10,246 bases of DNA from Anaerolinea sp. GTDB lineage: Bacteria > Chloroflexota > Anaerolineae > Anaerolineales > Villigracilaceae. The notes beneath the pieces were generated by a model. That model did no database searches. It was not told where the DNA came from and worked only from the letters and a program-made list of their open reading frames with translations. Made by a program: the position numbers and the translations under genes. Shown piece by piece: positions 6,335 through 10,246 of the stretch (positions within the stretch are counted from its first letter, which is position 1; each line of letters opens with the position of its first letter). The stretch covers positions 1 through 10,246 of the forward strand of contig DYNS01000076.1 in NCBI GenBank assembly GCA_020720965.1. The letters run 5' to 3'.

Positions 6335-7348
6335 TCACCTCCTTTCGGTTGTGAATGCGGTAGATTGGCGTGTAACCAGGGTGGCGGAGAACTTGGTTTG
6401 GCGACAGGTTGCGCCGGGTTGGGCAATGGATTGCAGCAGCATCCGCACGGCTTCCTGCCCAATGCGCGGCATGTCTTGCTTCATGGTCGTCAGGGGCGGG
6501 TCAAAGTAAGATGCCAGGGGCATATCGTCTACCCCGATGACGGCGATTTGAGCGGGGACGGAAAGCCCCATATCGCGGGCGGCGCGTAGGACTCCCAGCG
6601 CCATGCGGTCGTTTTGAGCAAAGACGGCTTGGGGCAGGCGATTTTCGGCTGCCAGCGCCAGCAGGGCATCCTGCCCGGAGGTGGCGCTCCAGTCGCCCTC
6701 GATGACCAGACCGGCATCCAGAGTCAGACCGGCTTCGCGCAGGGCGCGGGCATAACCGGCGCTGCGGTCGCGGGAGCAATCTTCCTGCATGGGACCTGTC
6801 ACCTGGGCGATTTGGGTGTATCCCAGGTCCAGCAGGTGACGGGTGGCTTCGTAGGCGGTTTTCTCGTCATCCAGCGTCACCGAACAGGTGTTTGCCTCGC
6901 GGGCATTCGCACCCACGAACACCAGCGGGAAATTGCCCGGCGCGTATTGATGACGGTCATCGGCGTAGGGGTTAATCACAATCAGCCCATCCACCCGCCG
7001 ATGCCCCACCAGCTCGTCCACCAGGGCGTGGAAGGATTGCGGGTCGGCGGCGGAGGAAGAAAGCAGAAAATAACCATGCTGCCGGGCTTCTTGCTCTGCG
7101 CCTTCTATCACACTCGCAAAGGTGAAGTCTGTCAGGTTGGGGGCGATGCAAGCGAGAGTGTGCGCCTTGCCCTTTGCCATGGAACGGGCAATGGCGCTGG
7201 GTCTAAACCCCAGGCTGGCAATGGCTTCTTCCACCCTGGCGCGGGTTTCGGGCAGTACATCGGTGCTGCCGTTGATAACCCGCGAGACGGTCTGGTGCGA
7301 TACGCCAGCCTGTTGGGCGACATCTCGGATGGTGGGGCGAGGGGACAT
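6335..7348 (-). CDS. LacI-family transcriptional repressor
   Basis: A 337-residue LacI/GalR-family regulator. The N-terminal helix-turn-helix spans about 6-26 ('TIRDVAQQAGVSHQTVSRVI'), followed by the hinge helix (about 49-60, 'RPSAIARSMAKGK'). The rest is a periplasmic-binding-protein-like effector domain with 'VDGLIVIN', the 'FAQNDRMALGVLRAARDMGL' segment and 'IAVIGVDDMPLASYFDPPLTT', typical of sugar-responsive members. Position 57, where LacI has the minor-groove-inserting leucine, is methionine. An ATG at 7405 would add 19 residues, but it lies upstream of the transcription start predicted from the -10 at 7409-7414 and inside the operator cluster. The ATG at 7348 starts just before the HTH as in other family members, though its ribosome site is weak (AAAG). 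It is divergent from galTK and first in the transporter direction, so autoregulation plus control of both sides is likely. The inducer is unknown; galactose or a derivative is inferred. Confidence 0.94.
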   Translation of the reverse strand: MSPRPTIRDVAQQAGVSHQTVSRVINGSTDVLPETRARVEEAIASLGFRPSAIARSMAKGKAHTLACIAPNLTDFTFASVIEGAEQEARQHGYFLLSSSAADPQSFHALVDELVGHRRVDGLIVINPYADDRHQYAPGNFPLVFVGANAREANTCSVTLDDEKTAYEATRHLLDLGYTQIAQVTGPMQEDCSRDRSAGYARALREAGLTLDAGLVIEGDWSATSGQDALLALAAENRLPQAVFAQNDRMALGVLRAARDMGLSVPAQIAVIGVDDMPLASYFDPPLTTMKQDMPRIGQEAVRMLLQSIAQPGATCRQTKFSATLVTRQSTAFTTERR

Positions 7349-7352
7349 GGGC

Positions 7353-7381
7353 TTTTGCTTTGGGGATTGTTTGGGTATAAT
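7353..7381 (+). promoter_or_regulatory. Probable galT promoter
   Basis: A consensus TATAAT lies at 7376-7381 on the plus strand, preceded by GGG. The best -35 at 17-bp spacing is TTTTGC (7353-7358), which is weak. The start would be near 7388, in the middle of the 16-bp palindrome, giving a leader of about 120 nt before galT. The weak -35 makes this tentative, but the operator position supports it. Confidence 0.4.
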
Positions 7382-7395
7382 GTTACCGGTAACAT
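7380..7395. promoter_or_regulatory. Perfect 16-bp palindromic operator (LacI-family site O1)
   Basis: ATGTTACCGGTAACAT is a perfect palindrome with a central CpG, the hallmark of LacI-family operators, and lies 32 bp upstream of the repressor start. It directly abuts a plus-strand TATAAT (7376-7381), so a bound repressor would block the likely galT start point, and it falls just downstream of the predicted repressor-gene start point. From memory it resembles the box reported for E. coli GntR, another LacI-family protein; this needs checking. Confidence 0.8.
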
Positions 7396-7404
7396 GACCG
7401 GTCA
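7395..7404. promoter_or_regulatory. Second palindromic operator-like site (O2)
   Basis: TGACCGGTCA is a perfect 10-bp palindrome with the same ACCGGT core, centred 12 bp from the centre of the 16-bp palindrome, about one helical turn. It would cover the predicted transcription start of the repressor gene. The two sites touch, so two dimers would bind on nearly the same face or compete. Confidence 0.55.
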
Positions 7405-7408
7405 CATT

Positions 7409-7438
7409 AGTTTACCGGATTTTTCATCTCCCTGTCAA
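7409..7438 (-). promoter_or_regulatory. Sigma-70-like promoter for the repressor (and transporter) genes
   Basis: On the minus strand a consensus -35 TTGACA (7433-7438) is followed after 18 bp by TAAACT (7409-7414; four of six matches to TATAAT). The start would be near 7402, leaving a leader of about 54 nt to the ATG at 7348. A degenerate ACCGG element (7411-7419) overlaps the -10, and O2 covers the start, consistent with autorepression. Confidence 0.55.
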
Positions 7439-7507
7439 GAGGCAGTTTGCGCCCCTCTTTTATTTTTTCCGTTATCCTCACCCCTCCGCCAAGAAAGGAT
7501 TTTCCCC

Positions 7508-8566
7508 ATGTACGATTCCCCGCACCGCCGCTACAACCCCCTCACCCGCGAATGGCTGCTCGTCTCGCCGCACCGCGCCAAACGCCCCTGGCAGGGGCAG
7601 GTGGAAAAAACCGCCCCGGCAGCCCTGCCCGCCCACGACCCCACCTGTTACCTTTGCCCTGGCAACGAGCGCGCCGGGGGCTTGCACAACCCGGCATACG
7701 AAAGCACCTTCGTCTTTGAAAACGACTTCGCCGCTCTCCTGCCCCCCGACCCTGTCGCCCCAACCCAACCCATCCCGCAGGAATCGCCCCTCTTCCGCGC
7801 CCAGCCAGAGACGGGCTTTTGCCAGGTGGTTTGCTTCTCGCCCCGCCACGACCTGACCGTGCCGCAACTGCCCCTTAGCCAGGTGGAAGAAGTCATCCAC
7901 ACCTGGAGCGAGGCAACCGCCGCCCTGCAAGCCCGCCCCGATATTGCCTATGTGCAGGTCTTTGAGAACAAAGGCGCGGCAATGGGCGCTTCCAACCCAC
8001 ACCCGCACAGCCAAATTTGGGCACAATCTGCCCTTCCCAACGAACCCGCCAAAGAACTCCTTGCCCAAAAGGAATACTTTGCCACACACGGCTCCCCTCT
8101 CCTGCTGGACTATCTCCACCAGGAACACACCCGCGCCGAGCGCATCCTCGCTCGCAACGAACACTTCACCGCCCTCGTGCCCTATTGGGCGGTTTGGCCC
8201 TTCGAGACCCTCGTCATCGCGCACCGCGCCGTTCCCAACCTGCCCGCCCTTAGCCCGGAAGAACGCCGCTCCTTGGCGGAAATGTACCAGCAAGTGACCT
8301 GCCGTTACGATAACCTGTTTGAAACCTCCTTCCCCTACTCCATGGGCTTTCACCAAACCCCCAACGATGGCGAACTTCACCCGGAATGGGTGCTGCACAT
8401 GCACTTTTACCCGCCCCTGCTCCGCTCCGCCACCGTCCGCAAGTTCATGGTCGGTTACGAGATGTTGGGAATGCCTCAGCGCGACATCACCCCCGAAACT
8501 GCCGCCGCCCGCCTGCGCGAGCAGCCTACCCTGCATTACACCCTCGCCAACCGGAGCCAGGCATGA
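7508..8566 (+). CDS. galT: Galactose-1-phosphate uridylyltransferase
   Basis: A 352-residue GalT of the HIT superfamily. It exchanges galactose-1-phosphate and UDP-glucose to UDP-galactose and glucose-1-phosphate in the cytosolic Leloir pathway. The active-site motif 'GASNPHPHSQIW' (160-171) gives His167 as the uridylylated nucleophile. Cys47 and Cys50 ('CYLC'), His114 ('SPRHDLT') and His165 match the zinc ligands of the E. coli enzyme. The C-terminal half carries 'WPFETLVIAHR' and 'SMGFHQTP', as in the family. The start at 7508 has GAAAGGA (7493-7499) 8 nt upstream. The frame is open much further upstream, but that part runs antisense through the repressor gene and is not protein-like. The stop overlaps the galK start as ATGA, so the two are translationally coupled. 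The repressor operators upstream suggest sugar-induced expression. Confidence 0.96.
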   Translation: MYDSPHRRYNPLTREWLLVSPHRAKRPWQGQVEKTAPAALPAHDPTCYLCPGNERAGGLHNPAYESTFVFENDFAALLPPDPVAPTQPIPQESPLFRAQPETGFCQVVCFSPRHDLTVPQLPLSQVEEVIHTWSEATAALQARPDIAYVQVFENKGAAMGASNPHPHSQIWAQSALPNEPAKELLAQKEYFATHGSPLLLDYLHQEHTRAERILARNEHFTALVPYWAVWPFETLVIAHRAVPNLPALSPEERRSLAEMYQQVTCRYDNLFETSFPYSMGFHQTPNDGELHPEWVLHMHFYPPLLRSATVRKFMVGYEMLGMPQRDITPETAAARLREQPTLHYTLANRSQA

Positions 8567-9729
8567 AGCAAAGACTGGAAGAACTCTTTTGGCAAAAGTT
8601 TGGGCAAAAACCCCAATACGCCGTCCGCGCACCGGGGCGGGTGAACCTTTTGGGCGAGCATGTGGATTACAACGATGGACTCGTCCTGCCCGCCGCCATA
8701 GACCGCGCCACCCTGGTCGTTTTCTCCCCTGCCCAAGGGGATGAATCCCGCCTGTATGCCGCCGACTTCGCCGAGGAAGCCGCCTTTACCCTGGCAGGTC
8801 TGCCCGCCAAAACCCAAACGGATGCATCCCCCCTGCCCGATTGGGCGCTCTACCCCGCCGGGGTGATGTGGGCGCTGCACGCCGAGGGGCTAAACATCCC
8901 CGCCCTTCACGCCGTCTTCGCCTCGGACGTGCCACGCGGCTCTGGCTTAAGCTCCTCCGCCTCGGTGGAGATGGCGTTTGTCTCTGCCTGGCAAACCCTG
9001 GCAGGTTGGAACCTGCCCCCCATGCGCCGCGCCCTGCTGGGGCAAAAAGCCGAAAACGAGTACGTGGGAGTCAACTGCGGCATTATGGACCAGTTTGCCT
9101 CCGCGTGTGGGGTGCAAGACCACCTTTTGCTGCTGGATTGCCGCTCTTTGGATTGGCAGGAAGTTGCCCTGCCGCCCGACCTGGCAATTGTGGTGGCGGA
9201 TACCACCGTGCGCCGCAAACTTACCAGCGGGGAATATAACCTGCGCCGCGCCGCCTGCGAGCAAGCCGTGCAAATCCTTTCCGCGCCTTTGCTGGGCATC
9301 CGCGCCCTGCGTGATGTGACTCCCCAGGCGTTTAACCAGCACGCCCACCTTTTGCCGCCAGAAGTGGAAAAACGCGCCCGCCATGTGGTGGAGGAGATTG
9401 ACCGCACCGCCAAAGCGGTGGAGTCTTTGCGCCAGGGCGACCTGCCCGCCTTTGGCGAGGCGATGAATGCCTGCCATGCCAGCCTGCGCGACCTGTACGA
9501 AGTCTCTTGCCCGGAGTTGGACGTGATGACCCGCATCGCTCAATCGCTGCCGGGGTGTTATGGCGCTCGTTTAACGGGGGCAGGATTCGGTGGGTGTACG
9601 GTAAACCTGGTGAAGCGGGAGCAGGCGCAGGCGTTTGCTCAAGCCCTGGCAGCCGGTTATCAATCCGAGACCGGTCTTTCTCCCGAAATTTACACCTGCC
9701 AGACATCCAACGGAGCGGGGCAAGCCTGA
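8563..9729 (+). CDS. galK: Galactokinase
   Basis: A 388-residue GHMP-family kinase that phosphorylates alpha-D-galactose at C1 with ATP. The galactokinase signature runs at 23-39 ('APGRVNLLGEHVDYNDG'), with catalytic Arg26 and sugar-binding Glu32 and Asp35. The ATP-binding GHMP motif 'PRGSGLSSSASVEM' is at 124-137. 'NCGIMDQFAS' gives the catalytic base Asp176, and the C-terminal motif 'GAGFGGC' is at 339-345. The length is normal for bacterial GalK. The ATG at 8563 overlaps the galT stop and has GGAG (8553-8556) at 6 nt; the frame extends upstream inside galT but those codons are not GalK-like. It completes the galT-galK pair. GalE, needed to close the Leloir cycle, is not in the window. Confidence 0.97.
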   Translation: MKQRLEELFWQKFGQKPQYAVRAPGRVNLLGEHVDYNDGLVLPAAIDRATLVVFSPAQGDESRLYAADFAEEAAFTLAGLPAKTQTDASPLPDWALYPAGVMWALHAEGLNIPALHAVFASDVPRGSGLSSSASVEMAFVSAWQTLAGWNLPPMRRALLGQKAENEYVGVNCGIMDQFASACGVQDHLLLLDCRSLDWQEVALPPDLAIVVADTTVRRKLTSGEYNLRRAACEQAVQILSAPLLGIRALRDVTPQAFNQHAHLLPPEVEKRARHVVEEIDRTAKAVESLRQGDLPAFGEAMNACHASLRDLYEVSCPELDVMTRIAQSLPGCYGARLTGAGFGGCTVNLVKREQAQAFAQALAAGYQSETGLSPEIYTCQTSNGAGQA

Positions 9730-9766
9730 GCCGCGTTAACCTTTTGTTGAGAAGCCCCGTCCTGCC

Positions 9767-9795
9767 TTACCCCCTGCCCCAAAAATAGGTACAAT
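9767..9795 (+). promoter_or_regulatory. Possible promoter for the NAD(P)H-hydrate epimerase gene
   Basis: In the 91-bp gap after galK, TACAAT (9790-9795) matches five of six -10 bases and is preceded by GG, like the galT -10. The -35 at 17 bp (TTACCC, 9767-9772) is poor. A start near 9802 would leave a short leader containing TGGAGG (9811-9816), 4 nt before the ATG. No terminator hairpin was seen after galK, so read-through is also possible. Confidence 0.4.
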
Positions 9796-9820
9796 CCCAA
9801 CCTAAACCTTTGGAGGCTGT

Positions 9821-10246
9821 ATGAAACTTGTTACTGTGGAAGAGATGCGTGCCATTGAGCAATCCGCCGATGCCAATGGGCTGACCTATGCCGAGATGAT
9901 GCAAAACGCCGGGCAGGGCTTGGCGCAAGAAGTGGAAGCCCTTGCCTTTGGCGAAGGCGAAGTCCGCCAGGCGTTTGCCCTGGTCGGTTCTGGCAACAAC
10001 GGCGGCGATGCCCTGGTTGCCCTGACAGCCCTGGCAAAACGCGGGTGGCGGGTTTGCGCCTATACCCTGCGCCGCAAACCAGACGACCTGCTAACCCGTC
10101 TGGCAGAAACCGGCGCGGAACTGCTCCGCGCCGAAGAAGACCCTGCCTACGAGGCGCTTACCGCCCAAATCCGCGCCGCCGATGTGCTGATAGACGGTCT
10201 GCTTGGCACGGGGGTAAGCCTGCCCCTTAAGCCGGATGCGGCGGGA
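9821..10246 (+). CDS. nnrE: NAD(P)H-hydrate epimerase, YjeF N-terminal domain (partial, 3' end missing)
   Basis: The first 142 codons of a YjeF_N domain protein, open to the window edge. This domain epimerises R- and S-forms of hydrated NAD(P)H, a metabolite-repair step done together with the ATP- or ADP-dependent dehydratase NnrD. Visible marks are the N-terminal 'MKLVTVEEMRAIEQSADANG', 'EMMQNAG' (25-31), the glycine-rich 'VGSGNNGGDALV' (55-66) and 'LIDGLLGTG' (123-131), all in family order. The TGGAGG just upstream supports the ATG. Many bacteria fuse this domain to the NnrD dehydratase in one protein of about 500 residues; whether this one is fused cannot be seen here. It is probably a housekeeping gene not functionally tied to galTK. 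Confidence 0.93.
   Translation, partial: MKLVTVEEMRAIEQSADANGLTYAEMMQNAGQGLAQEVEALAFGEGEVRQAFALVGSGNNGGDALVALTALAKRGWRVCAYTLRRKPDDLLTRLAETGAELLRAEEDPAYEALTAQIRAADVLIDGLLGTGVSLPLKPDAAG

Noticed and set aside
6261..6338. Upstream in-frame ATG (6338) for the binding protein
   Set aside because: It overlaps the end of the repressor gene and would put 26 non-signal residues ahead of the signal peptide; the ATG at 6260 has GGAG at proper spacing.
7349..7405. Longer repressor starting at the ATG at 7405
   Set aside because: That ATG is inside the operator cluster and upstream of the predicted transcription start; family members start just before the HTH, matching the ATG at 7348.
6614..7507. 298-codon in-frame extension upstream of galT, antisense to the repressor gene
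   Set aside because: GalT homology begins at 7508 with a good ribosome site, and the upstream part would pass through the divergent promoter and the repressor gene. An open frame here is expected from high GC.
8386..8562. 59-codon upstream extension of galK inside galT
   Set aside because: The codons are not GalK-like, whereas the ATG at 8563 has a ribosome site and the typical ATGA overlap.
7478..8632. 384-codon minus-strand open frame across galT
   Set aside because: It is a shadow of galT, glycine- and valine-rich without recognisable motifs; galT has clear active-site residues.

Overview
The window looks like chromosomal DNA from a GC-rich bacterium of the phylum Chloroflexota, most likely class Anaerolineae. 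This is inferred from gene style: a lipoprotein solute-binding protein with an 'ATEAPA'-repeat linker after its lipobox cysteine, enlarged sugar-ABC permeases, and compact, tightly spaced genes. No rRNA or marker gene is present to prove the taxon. There are no tRNA or rRNA genes, insertion sequences, phage genes or CRISPR arrays. Coding density is very high: the largest non-coding gaps are about 159 bp (7349-7507) and 91 bp (9730-9820), so no stretch over 300 bp lacks a gene.

Layout. The hub is a divergent intergenic region at 7349-7507. Leftward (minus strand) run a LacI-family repressor (6335-7348), a sugar-type ABC solute-binding lipoprotein (4890-6260), two membrane permeases of the MalF type (3152-4819) and MalG type (1928-3148), an alpha/beta-hydrolase (1147-1923) and a GT-B-like protein (1-1127) that runs off the left edge. 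Junctions are 3, 4 and 19 bp from malF onward, which implies one operon. A GC-rich hairpin with a short T-run sits between the binding-protein gene and the permease genes and probably sets the usual excess of binding protein over permease. Rightward (plus strand) run galT (7508-8566) and galK (8563-9729), overlapping by ATGA, then the start of an NAD(P)H-hydrate epimerase (YjeF_N) gene (9821 to the right edge) with its own promoter-like sequence.

How the parts may work together. Import of a sugar or galactoside by the ABC transporter feeds the Leloir enzymes GalK and GalT. The repressor probably controls both directions through a cluster of ACCGG-centred sites: one perfect 16-bp palindrome, an adjacent perfect 10-bp palindrome and a degenerate third site, all lying over promoter-like elements. 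No transporter ATPase, GalE or glycoside hydrolase gene is visible, so these must be supplied elsewhere or lie outside the window. The two downstream genes (esterase-like hydrolase and GT-B-like protein with an MGDG-synthase-like N-terminal motif) are unusual companions for a sugar importer and are the least understood part. A link between galactose uptake and galactolipid metabolism is possible but speculative. I see no clearly new defence or mobile system here.
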